A stretch of 64,000 bases of DNA, taken from positions 62,001 through 126,000 of the forward strand of contig QPMI01000662.1 of NCBI GenBank assembly GCA_004431415.1, written 5' to 3'. A model generated the notes under the pieces. That model worked only from the letters and a program-made list of their open reading frames with translations. It did no database searches and was not told the origin of the DNA. Made by a program: the position numbers and the translations under genes. The DNA is from Cyanophora paradoxa. Its lineage: Eukaryota; Glaucocystophyceae; Cyanophorales; Cyanophoraceae. Position 1 is the first letter of the stretch; each line of letters opens with the position of its first letter. Positions 21,801 to 32,092 of this stretch are shown here, in pieces.

Positions 21801-22605
21801 GACGCTCGCCGATCGAGGCCGCGGCGACGAGCACGTCGGTCGTATCGATGAGGGGGCTGCGGGAGGCGCCGCCCGTGCACGTGGGCGAGGTGGGTATGAC
21901 GACCCCGAGCAAGGCGGCCGCGGGGGCAGCGCCAGGCGGCGCGGGGGCAGCGCCCGGCGCGGCGGGGGCGGCGCCGGACGACGCCGAGGCGGGGGTGGCT
22001 GCGGGGGCGGCGCCGGCCGAGGCGGGGGCATCGGCTTCGCCGGAGGCGGCGTCGAGCTCGAGGGGCACGTATACGAAGCCGGGGGAGGTGACCCAGCGCG
22101 CCGGCTCGGCGAGGAGGTGGGCGAGGGGGAGGACCTGGCAGGCGCCCGTCGCCGCGTCGAGCTCGAGGACGGCGCGCACGGCGAAGGCGACGCCGCGCGC
22201 GAGGGCGTCGCCCGTGAGCTCGTGGGGGAGCAGCTCGCGGTCGCTGCCCCGCCCCGCGCGCGGGTCGAAGCGGAAGGTCACCGTCGGCTTCGGCTCCGCG
22301 GCCGCGTGCACGGGCACCTCGGGCGCCGAGTAGTACAGCGACCGCGACGACCCCGAGAGCCCCGACTCCTCGTGATCGGACGCGGCGGCGAGGGACTCCG
22401 TCGCCGCGAAGGCGGGGTCCACTATGGAGCCGGCAGCGTCCATGATCAGAATATCCGCTGGCGACGGCGGTGCCGGCGACGCGCTGGAAGGCAGATAGTC
22501 CCGCTCGAATCCGGCTTCCTCGAGCTTCATTTGTCTTGTCGCCTGCGCTTGTGCCCCAGCACCCTTGACGGCCTCGACGTACGTCGACGCCTGCGAGATT
22601 GTCAT
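18900..22605 (-). CDS. TKL-type kinase with C-terminal linker-SH2 module (family member B)
   Basis: From the ATG at 22605 ('MTISQASTYVEAVKGAG') an uninterrupted frame of about 270 codons encodes a novel N-terminal region ('PTVTFRFDPRAG', 'GVAFAVRAVLELDAATGAC', 'ITSPGFVYVPLEL'-like strands, then an Ala/Pro run). It reaches the kinase through a GC-AG intron: 'SIGENFGDVYEGRYMHERVA', 'VAVKEFKPDYYKF'. Catalytic loop 'VVHGDVK' (Arg of HRD is Gly, Asp kept), 'KLGDFGLARL', 'GRAAPEVLAFDE', 'SDVYSFATVCWEVLTRQLPF'. This member is the most likely of the three to be active. The linker follows ('WPRAALLAAAEREFQLPRIT', 'VMLFCCWVLPASRTYKEV', 'LGDAFLSWQEAEGLLG') and then SH2 'GTFVLRLSGRPWPDESAGY', 'ELKHARMKP'. 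The protein ends 'SPEVYVNVPGPAGID' (stop 18900-18902). An excellent acceptor (CTCGCAG) sits just inside the ATG codons, so the true start may be an upstream exon. Confidence 0.75.
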
Positions 22606-22629
22606 ATGTTTCGAAGGAAAAAAAGCTGA

Positions 22630-25600
22630 TCACAAGATTTCGAGAGGCACGCACCTCGATTTGAGGGAGGGACCGGAATCGAAGAAGGCCGTGCAAGCCT
22701 GAATTAACAAATATCTGGCGTGCACGTGTACGTAGAGTTTGAGCCATGCCGAGATAATGCGGCCCCGATGAGGCGCACCATTACTTCTTCGTGCGAATAA
22801 AACGGCGGCACGCGCGCGTGCACGACTTGCTCGTCCTGCCACGCGTAAGTGCAATGTCGACGCGCGCGCTCATGATCACCTAAGCTCTTAGCTTCGAAGC
22901 TGAGGAGCTCCAAACGATGGCGGGGCCCGGGCCGGGGGCTCACCATCGGACATTTGTACGTGACGATGGGATCGCCGGCGTACTCGTTGGGCCAGGGGCG
23001 CGAGGAGAGGCGCAGAACGAACGTGCCGGGGGTCTGATCGGCAATCCTCCGCTCCGCCATCTGCACCGGCACCGTGATTGGTGTCACATCAATCCGCTGC
23101 CGCGTACGACTGGTTTATAATTACCTCCAAGCTGAGGAATGCGTCGCCGATATACAAACTGTGCTTTGGTCCCCTCAGGAAGAGATCTTCAAGCTGCGGC
23201 CACGGGCGTCGTGGCGGGCAGGAAATCAGAGAGGGGAGGGCAGGGGAGGAGCGCGCTGAGGGAGGGGGGTGAAGGCGGGGGCGGAAGAACCTGGCGGTAC
23301 TTGCGGGCCGTCGGAAGGAGCCAGAAGCAGAAGTCGCGGAGCTGGTCCGCCGTGTAGGCCTCCTGCTGCGGCAGCTCCGCTGCGTGTCCCCGGTCCGGTC
23401 AGCCCCGCGCGGAGGACGCGCGCGGGCGCCGATTGATGCGAGACGCGCCGACTGCGAGAAGATCGCGGAATTTGTCGTCGGCGAGGGAGGCGAAGCCGAA
23501 CTCCTCGCCGGCGACTCCGAGGAGGGCGGCGCGGCTCCAGCGGGGCCCCTCCGGGCCGGCGCCGCTCGGGGCGTCGAGGCAGCGCGCCCACAGGCGGACG
23601 ACTTGAGGAAGCATCTCCAGGACCCGCAGCTCTCGTTGCAACGCGTCGCGATCGTCTTCCTTTTCGTCCGTCATCCTGCGCGCTGTTCAGTCAATTATAA
23701 TGCAGGGAAAATCTGTATACAAGGGCCTGACGCGCCGACGCTGCACGTCCGCGACAAAGGCGGTCAAAAGCTTCTCGGCCTGCGGGCTCCGCACGAACTC
23801 TTCAGCCACCTGCAGAGGACCAGACCCGTTGGCAACCGCTGCAGTAAGAAAACATCTGCAATGCAACGCGGACCGCACGAAGGCGGGCCGCCCGGACCCG
23901 GACGCCTTCTGCGCTGTTGCCGAACGCGAGGCGATCTCGGAGGAACGATGCTGCGTGCGACTTAATGGAAGAAGCTGCAGCGGGGCGTCAGCGGATCACA
24001 GCTGGAATGCGTTCATCTGGAGTCGTGCACATTGCTGCCGGGCGTCGTCGTCGAGTTGGCGGAGAATGCGGTAGGCCTTCCCGGCCGTGGGGCGGCCCGA
24101 GGGATCGCGGCTCCAGCAGCGCGCCAGCAGCTGCTCGGGGCGTCGATGAGGGCGGAGAGACCGCGGAGCGCGCGGGCCTCTCGGAGGGCCTCGGGGCAAT
24201 CCGGCGGGATCGGGTGGGGGAGGGATCCCTCCTGGCCGGCCTCCCCGAGGACCCGCCCGACGATCTGCCCCCCCACGAGATCGGTACCGTTAACGGTGTT
24301 TGGGGAGACTAGATCTAGAGCGCTAGCGCAGCCGCTGGCAGCTGCAGCGGCACCTCTTCGCGGCGGAGGCCGGCGTGGGGGAGCTGGCGGGTTAGGACCT
24401 CCCAGCAGACGGTCGCGAAGCTGTACACGTCCGACGCCGCCGCGGGCGTCTGCCCCGCCATCACCTCCGGCGCTGCGCGGCTGCGAGATATGCGGGCCGG
24501 CGTTTTTGTTCTATGCAGGGAGAGGTGTAGCGGACCCATCCAGGGGAACGAGCCGCGGCAGGGTGAGATGTGGCGCTCGGGTTGCGCAGAGCTGGGATCA
24601 AGCTCATTATCAGCCTGCGGCTGGGCGATTGTTGCGAGACCGAAGCCTGAAATCTTGCAGGTGAGATGGCTTGGCTTTTGCTCTTCCTTCTTCACTAGCA
24701 CTTCCAGGCTCTGCGCAGAGCAGTCGACAAGTGGCACCGTCCTGTCAATGATGCGCAAATTTCACGTATACGTACCTTTAAGTTGCCGTGCACGACGGGC
24801 TGCGCGGCGCCGTGCAGGGCGCACAAGCCCTCGCAGATCTGCCGTGAGGCGCCGTTAGCGGCGACGGACGAGGAGCGGTCAATCGCACGAAGGGCGAGAT
24901 GGGCGGGCCTCGCGCATGATGCGGAGGCGGTCGGCAAGGCTCAGCTCGATTTCGGGCTGGTTCAGCACTGCCGAGCGCAGGTTGCCGTCCATCCGCTCCT
25001 GCGGGTCGGGTTAAGCACCATCGATATCATCCATGCATATGCATGCAACCATCCGTCATCGAGCAGCAGACCATGACGATTCTGAGGGGAAGCTGCTGCG
25101 TCTGGGCGCCCTTCAGCTGTACCACGCGGGCGTGCCTGAGAGAGAACTGAACGAAGAGCTGTGGGGGCGTTGGGGCGATTGCAAAGAAGGAGCACAGCGG
25201 GAGATGCGGAAGAGCGGGCCTCGGTACCGAACTCGGCGTTGTAGTACTCGAAGAACTCCTTGACGGCGACCGCTTCTTGCATGTACTCCCCCTTGTACAC
25301 CGTCCCGCTGGACCTGTCGAGCGACACTCATGATCAGCCACGGTCTACAGTACAGCATCATTGGAGCGGACCTGCGCCCGAGCTTTTCGCCGACTGCGAG
25401 GAGCTGAGGGTCTGCGTGCGCGTCACCACGTGCGCTGAGCGGCAATTGCAACTTGCCAGTTGGGAGATTCGCACCGATTTCGCCGAGGATTGCAGCGTCG
25501 AGGCGGCCATCCGCGTCTGCACGCAATCGAGTGTGGGCTCGAGTACCGCGAAAACAGTTATAAGGAAAGGGATGACCAGGGCCGGGAGGATGGAGCTGGA

Positions 25601-28600
25601 GCTGGAGCTCAACCGCCGAGCTTGATTTCTCCGGATCGGCACTCTGCAGCAAACTCTCCCACAGCAAACTCTGCAGAGCGATGTAACGAGCTGATTGCTC
25701 GAGATGCAGCGTCAAGCTGGAGCACCTCGGGCTCGAGCCCCCTAGAAATGATTGGTTTCGACGGTGTGCCCTGGACGTCGAGGCCGAGTGCTTTCGAGCT
25801 TGAGAGCGGAATGGTCAGCGCTCTATCGAGCCTTTCTTCCAGGTCCGCGTAACGATCGGCGGCATCGGCGAGGAAGCCGCTGAGGACGAAGGCGTCCGAG
25901 CCCCACGTCAGCGGGCACAGCTCCCCGCTCACCTCTGACGCGCATTTTCAATTGGTTCGGTGCGCGAGAGGTAACAAAAATAGAACGAATACGCACCAGG
26001 AAAGTTCAACGTAAGAGCCCCGAATTGTATCTCCAGAACTCCGCATCGCGCGAGAGCCTCCGCGCCCTGCTTGTCTAAAAGCTTCAGCCCCTCGGCTGCC
26101 CAGCGCGGGATAGCAAGATCGACGATGAAAGAGCCCTCTGCAATTCTTTGTACGGCCTGCGAACGATCGCGAAGTTTAGACGCATAAAGCAAGATAAAGA
26201 TTGCAATGCATGAGAAAGGTGGAAACAGCAATATCAATATGAGATGGCACCTGGGACAGCGACCGGGACTGGGATCGAGTCGCTAGGGTATAGAACGAAT
26301 GCGATAGGTTCTTGAAATACTGCGCCGCGCGCATAGACCTGGTAAAACAACAACGCGACACGTGCCTCGAACGCAATTAAGAGGTTCTCACCGGCAGAAT
26401 CGCGCACTTTGCGGCACCCAAAGCCAGTTTCATCACGCCAAAAGGATCAACCAGAGCCGCAGGACTTGTTCCTTTGATCGAAACAACCTGGAATGTGCCA
26501 TGGCCAGTTGGTTGAAGTAACGATATCGATGCGAGCAAGGGAGATTCGGCGACCTCGGTGGTGTGGAACAACGATTCGGCGCTGACGGGAGGTCCGGAGG
26601 GCGATCTGAATAGGATGCTACTCAAGAATGACCGCTGCTTTGACGCAGCCGCTGCAGCTGCATCCGCCATGTCTTTCAGCTCCTTTCGCAATTTCTGCAC
26701 AGATTCTCGTACAGCGGGCCTCTCATTGGCCTCGAAGTCTGAATAAAACATATCAGATTTATTCGCATGTGCAGATCTAGACAACAGATCGCTAGAAACA
26801 TACTGGTACCTCGACGGGGGAGGAGCCCGGAGATGTAAAGAGATGCCCATAGCTCGGCAGCCGAACTGACGTTCGGCTCGCTGACCTGGGCACGCGAAAG
26901 CAGGATCGACATCGCAATATCAATGAAGCCGCGACGCAACAGTTTTACGTATACGTACCCGCAGTATCCGCGAGAGAACGCCCAGGACGACGGGACAAGA
27001 TCGAATGTCCGAGCGGGTATCTCGGACGTGCTGGATCGCGTTCCGAATTTCTTCTGCATCACGCTGTTCACCAGCCATTCTCAATGATCTGCAGCTGCGA
27101 AGGATCCGGATTGACAATTCGTCAGACAGATTCCAAAAAACAGACGGCAGCGGTGCGGTGATACCCGGAGAGCATCGACAGAGCTATTCTCCCGACGGCA
27201 TAGACATCGTCACACACGCCCGTGGATGGTGCAATCTGATAACCTTGAGAGTTGAGCGATGAGCAAAAGTGTTCAAAGCTGCGTATGCTCACATCTGCAG
27301 CAGCGTCGAATGCTGGACGCTCGAGGCTTGCGTCCTTCAGTCGCCTGGCGAGGCCAAGGTCCTCAAGCATGTACCTGCACGCTGTGATTTCAGGAGATCG
27401 ATTTCATAAATTCAACCTGGGAAATCGCACTGGGGGCAGCCATCGAATGGCGATCGCGACATGAGGACCGCAGAGGGGGATATGCGCTCATGGGCCAGTT
27501 CGGCGTCCGTGTGTATGTGATGCAAGATAAATGACATCTGCGCTGAAACATGAAATGGATTTGTGCTGTTAAACGACAACCACACCTGCTCCAGGAAACA
27601 AAGGACGTCCTCCACATCGCATCGGCTGCGGCGACTCAGAACCTGCTGCACGCTAATTACAAAAAGTCGGTCAGTGATCTGGAAGCAGGAAGCTGCGAAC
27701 GAAAACCTATAGCTACCTCTCTCCTCGAACGCGGGTCTTGACGACGGCGTTGCGCTCGGCACACGCGTCCCACAGCGTGGGGACGCCGTAGCAGCGGAAC
27801 CAGGCGGCGTAGGCGAGCGCCCGCTGCGCCGCCCGCCACGGGTCCGGGGGCGCCTCGCGATCGTTCTCCTGCCTGCGGCAGAGCCCGGCCCGCTTGAAGA
27901 CTTCCAGTCGAGCGCGGGGCTTGCGGTGTCGCTTGGCGGCAGCACGCGACGGGCGCTGAAGAGCGCTCCAGTCTGAAGCCGCCGGCAATGCTCTTTTGTC
28001 TCCGGCTGGTACTGAGGCGGCTGTCAAAAGCGAATCTATAATGATTACTAGCTAGCTACATTACGATAGCCAGCTATTACGAGCGAAAATATGGCCACTT
28101 GAAAGAGATCTAGAGAAAAAATGTCATATGCACCTCGCGGTGCTGCTGGATGAGGTGCTCGAGGCCACCCTCCGGCCGCACATCCGGCCCGAAGATCTCA
28201 GAAAATCGCATGTCGCCGCGGACAGCGAGGGGGCGCCTGCAGACGTCGCAGTCGGGGCCGTCGCCCTGAGGCTCCACGTCATTCTCCACCGCGCAGTTCG
28301 TGCAGGTATTTTTCTGCTTGGGCGTGAGCCATAATGGCCATCGCGGCTATCATAGAAGTGGCTGAGAAAGGCCGCACCGGGATAATGCTTGACGTGACAG
28401 GGTCCCGCGAGTTCAGCAGACGAGACAGTGCAGAGGCGGTGCAGGTTGAACTCTCCCCCTCTGAACGTTCGTAGTCGGAGCAGGAGGGCCAGCGCATGCG
28501 CAAGCCCCGCGGAAGGCTGTCGAAGACGGCTAAGCGCGGCTCGAGATAGCAGATGACGATTCGCTTGTTTCCGCTGTAAGCATAATGGAACTCCTCTGCA

Positions 28601-30097
28601 AAAGCAGTTAAGTATGTTCAGCGCTGCGATAACGCCGGCGCAAGCGTAGATCGTGCAAGATGCGGTCGAATTCGAAGTCAAACGCACCGCCGCAGTACTG
28701 CGAAGCTGCCGACCGCCTCGACGCAAAGAAGAGGAGGTGCGTGCTCCCCTCAATGCCTCTTGCGACTGCAGCGCGGTCGCGGTCAATAGATGACCGGCTT
28801 GAAATCCAGGGGCCGGGTACAGATATCGATACGATCGTATCTCTGTGTGCGCACTCTCATCCACCCAACGATCACCTGTCCGGTCCATCGTCATGAGCCG
28901 GCTGGAGATTCGAAGAAACCTCAAGCACATGCTTACCGTCTTCCAGCTGTTCGACGTCGAGCCTGTTTTCGCGTGTAATTATAAATTTGAAACACGCCAC
29001 GTAAATGTCTAAAGCAGAGCGGGCACCAGAAATGCGCGCCGGGGTCCTGCCTCTCCAGTTCGCTCTTGATGCGCGCCATGTTGTTGCTGTCCGAGCGCGA
29101 GTAGCTGATGAAGACCCTGACTGGAGCTTGCGAGGGCCAGGCCCGCGGCCGACGTTCGCCGGGCGCCGTCCCCGTTCTGCATTCTTGCTGCTCGCCCTCG
29201 GTCGTCGGCGGGGGCTTGGCGCTGGCTTCGCGCAGCGCCCTCTCGAAGGCATCCACGCGACCGCTGTACCCAGGAACGCCGGGAAGCCCGAATTCGTAGA
29301 GCTTTGTGAACTGCAGAGGGAATGAACAAGGAGGTTTGCTTTCCTGCAAGGATTGCGAGAGATGTTATTATGTCGCTTACATTAATGCCGCTGATGCGCA
29401 TGCTGAGGCCAGGGGCGTTCTGTAAAACCAGATTCTCATCTTCGAGCATAATGACAAAACAGTGGGCGTTGCTGATCGCTAATCGCGTGCAAATCAGGAT
29501 CAGCTGAAAAAGTAGAATAGCATGCTAGTGTTCGAATTCCGCGTACGCATGCGCACCAGCCATGAGCTCATTCACGAAATCTTGATTCTGCACCGACCGA
29601 ACAGATGTGCATACGAAGAAGATGCGCTGACTGGTCCCCGTTTGTGAAGCAGCACCGGTACCGGTGCCGGATCCATGAATACGCCCGCCAGCTACGGCGA
29701 CTTCGAATTCCCCTGCCGTTCCCGCGGCCATGGCAGACGCCTGCAGCTGCTCGCCGGCCGCGTCGCCATGTGCATGTGCATGCATATGCATGCATATGGA
29801 GAACCTCGGCCTGATGCATATGAGCGATCAATATGGGGCGCCCGGCAGAACTGCCGCAGCAGTCGGGCAGGCTCTATGGCGCACCGGGGGCGCAGCTGCA
29901 CGCCGCGCTTGCTGAGCTCCGCGAGGAAGGCCGCCAGGCGCGGGTCCCCGAGGTCCGCCTCCAGCGCGCAGAGGTCCGCGCAGAGCGCCGCGCTGAAGCG
30001 GAGGATGGGGATGAGGATCATGGTCGCAGCCGATCATGATGGCTTACTCGCATGAATATGCATACGCGCACCTCGGCCGTGGACTCGAGCTCGCCAT
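22630..30097 (-). CDS. Giant TIR - Cys4 - pseudokinase - helical region - pseudokinase - linker-SH2 protein (family member C)
   Basis: Exon 1 starts at the ATG at 30097 (MASSSPRP, GTGCGC donor) and joins 'SAALCADLCALEADLGDPRL'. Further exons give 'RIFFVCTSVRSVQNQDF', then a TIR domain (about 29120-28500): 'VRVFISYSRSDSNNMARI', 'FWLDVEQLEDGDRWVDE', 'IARGIEGSTHLLFFASRRSA', 'YAYSGNKRIVICYLEP'. A zinc-type site follows, 'CTNC' and 'CDVC' 17 residues apart (28310-28230). The first kinase-like domain has 'HIHTDAELAHERISPSAVLM' and 'EDLGLARRL', with HRD changed to HER and DFG to DLG. Helical exons (27100-25620) join in frame to a second kinase: 'LLAVGEKLGRRSSGTVYKGE', 'AVAVKEFFEYY', 'VVHGNLK' (HRD lost), 'CKISGFGLATI' (DFG Asp lost), 'SDVYSFATVCWEVLTRQL'. 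The linker and SH2 end it: 'GTFVLRLSSRPWPNEYAG', 'VVHARVPPFYSHEEVM'. The last exon could stop at 22630. It may be two genes; the join near 25610-25400 is the weakest point. Confidence 0.6.
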
Positions 30098-30428
30098 ATG
30101 CATTCAAAGACGGGGCTATGCGTCGAACGCGATTAGCTGCAATGATCGAGTTGTGTACACGTCAATGTGAACCCATTGACGCCCGTGGCCGCACGAGGGA
30201 GCTCGAGGTGTGCAGCTGTTAGATGGCAGTTACACGGCAGTTAGCACAAGAAGCATCAGGGTGCTTAGACTGTAACCTAGACGCACCAGCACGTGTTCCC
30301 AATCGCTCGTCCGCCGGCAGCGGCCGAATTGGCGGACAATGGCCGTCTGTTTGGGGGTACCGCACACATCCAAGCCCGCCGGCCTAGCACTGCCTAGTAT
30401 AGTGCCTACTTCGATCGAGGAGCCGGCG
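30098..30428. promoter_or_regulatory. Divergent intergenic region between the TIR gene and the FKBP-leader gene
   Basis: This gap of 331 bases separates the ATG of the minus-strand TIR gene from the ATG of the plus-strand FKBP-leader copy, so it should carry both promoters. No TATA-like box could be assigned. The right end (from about 30350) is part of the segment duplicated at 34140-34216, including CTTCGATCGAGGA close to the start codon. Confidence 0.5.
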
Positions 30429-31057
30429 ATGAGCTGTTTCGCAGCGCCCGTAACGCCGCTGAGGCCGCCGGCGCAAGCCGCCAACGGCTGGCGTGCCCTG
30501 CCGGCGTCCCAGCTGTGCACCTCGATGCCGGTTCGCATCCGCACGGTTTCGACATGATCGCACGTCCCGCCCGCTCACATTTTGCACTGCGGCAGACGCC
30601 GCGCGCGCGCACGGCCGGCCGCACGCCTGCGCCGGCCGCGGTGGACGTGACTTGCTCGAGCCGACAGCCGCCGCGCGCGGCGTTCGAAGCGTCCGAGCCG
30701 TCGGCCAAGCCCGCCTCCCGCCGGGCGCTGCTGTCGGCCCTCGCGCTGGCCGCCGCCGCCGCCGCCGCGCGGCCCGACGCGGCCCGCGCCGCGAACAAAG
30801 TGGATTGGGACGCGGCCGGTGCGTAGCTACCTCCTAGACGCTCCCGGCGGCCGCCGCCCGGGTCCGCGCGCGGCCGCTGAGCCTGCGCTTCGCGGGGCGC
30901 AGAGTTCACGGCGACGAAGTCGGGCCTGCTGGTGAAGGACGACGTGGAGGGCGAGGGGCCCTCCCCGCGCCGCAACATGATCGTCCGCCCCCGCCCCGCC
31001 CCGCCCGCCCCGTCCGCCTCGCCGAGCGCGGCGCGGGGCGCAGGTGACGGTCCACTA
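30350..31057 (+). repeat. Left copy of a duplicated segment (FKBP leader, copy 1)
   Basis: About 700 bases that match 34140-34830, covering about 70 bases of upstream DNA, the transit-peptide exon, the lumen-signal exon and the next exon with their introns. Identity is high, with small indels such as 8 extra bases before the first acceptor. It ends abruptly inside GTGAC(G)GTCCACTA; beyond 31057 the two loci are unrelated. Confidence 0.85.
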
Positions 31058-31393
31058 GAGGCGCGCTCCGGATCGTGGGCGGCGCCCTGGGCGGAGGTGT
31101 ACCAGGCGCAGTCTATCGAGGGGCTCGACTTCGAGGAGCAGAGGAACGCGCGCCCCTGCGCCACCGCCCGCGTCCGGGGTGTCCGCGTCGTCCTCGACGG
31201 GTGCCCGGCCCGCCCCCGCTTCGTCGCGTGCAGGGGCGAGAGGGGAGAGGAACTTGCGCGGGCCATCGAGGCTAAGATCAACGCAGTCATGTGGGTCCGC
31301 CAACGCGCGCCGCGGCCCCCCGCGCCGTCTTTTTTACCCCTTCCGCAGCGGTACAGGTGGACGGCCCGCTTCCCAGGCTTGCACTCGCCATAA
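30429..31393 (+). CDS. Chimeric gene: thylakoid-lumen leader of an FKBP joined to an unrelated C-terminus (possible pseudogene)
   Basis: The first three exons copy the FKBP gene at 34217: transit peptide 'MSCFAAPVTPLRPPAQAANG', a twin-Arg lumen signal 'SRRALLSALALAAAA' with an ARA-type cleavage site, and 'SGLLVKDDVEGEGPSPRR'. With the splice used by the intact copy, the next exon would read V-T-V-H-stop, because TAC has become TAG. If splicing uses the AG four bases beyond that TAG (exon from 31061), the frame continues into 'EVYQAQSIEGLDFEEQ', 'GVRVVLDGCPARPRFVA', 'ARAIEAKINAVMW', then a 54-nt intron and 'RYRWTARFPGLHSP' with a TAA at 31393. No FKBP active-site residue remains. Either this is a new lumen-targeted protein made by exon shuffling, or a dead copy next to a fragment of another gene. 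I do not recognise the C-terminal part. Confidence 0.5.
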
Positions 31394-31540
31394 CCTTTCA
31401 AACGACGTATCAAGTTTATATCATTAATCTGATTGCAACACATATATCCATCTTCACTTTGTAAATGCATATGTCCCCACATTCAGACAACCAAGCATTC
31501 AGACCAATTGCAAGCGCATGGTTCTCGCCTCCGGCGGCGC

Positions 31541-32070
31541 TCACTTTGCGTACCCCCCCCGCCACCCTCTCACTACCCCCCAGATCCCATTGGAGGCGAT
31601 GGGCCGGGGGACCGCATCGCCGAATGGGGCCCGCGGGGACCCAGAGGGCTGGGGGGGGTACGGCGGACCCCGGGGACAGGGGCCGGCCCGCGGGGGAGGG
31701 CGGGGGGGAAGAGGGGGGGGCGGGGTCCCTCTCGTCAGCGGGGCCGGGGGCGGGCCCTTGTGCTGGGCGGGGCCGGGGGGCGGCCATTGTGCGCACCCGG
31801 GCCGGGAGGGGGCCCCTCTCGTCAGCGGGGCCGGGGGCGGCCCTTCTGGGGGTTTCTGGGGGTCCCCGCGCTTACACCCCCGTCCGTGGGTACGCACCAA
31901 CCTAGGGGGGTACCGGGGGGTACGCCGGCCTCGCTGCAGCCCTACCCCCCGTCCCCCGCCCTCCCATCAAGTCTCCGCGGGGTCCATTCGCGAGAGGGGG
32001 GGTACGGGCCATCGCCGCCAATGGGGTCCTAGCGGGGGGAGAGAGGGGCGGGGGGGTACACGCAAAGTGA
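31541..32070. repeat. Foldback element with ~100-bp imperfect terminal inverted repeats
   Basis: The left arm starts TCACTTTGCGTACCCC (31541) and the right arm ends GGGGTACACGCAAAGTGA (32070). The arms pair over about 100 bases with small indels, sharing CCCATTGGAGGCGATGG against its complement near 32010; the innermost 20 bases (31621-31640 against 31971-31990) match at 17 of 20. The 330-base centre is G-rich and holds a direct repeat of CTCTCGTCAGCGGGGCCGGG (about 31731 and 31818). No transposase frame and no clear target-site duplication were seen. It is MITE-like in layout. It fills most of the otherwise empty gap 31394-32092. Confidence 0.7.
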
Positions 32071-32092
32071 CCCGCCCGCGAGGGCAGAAGGC

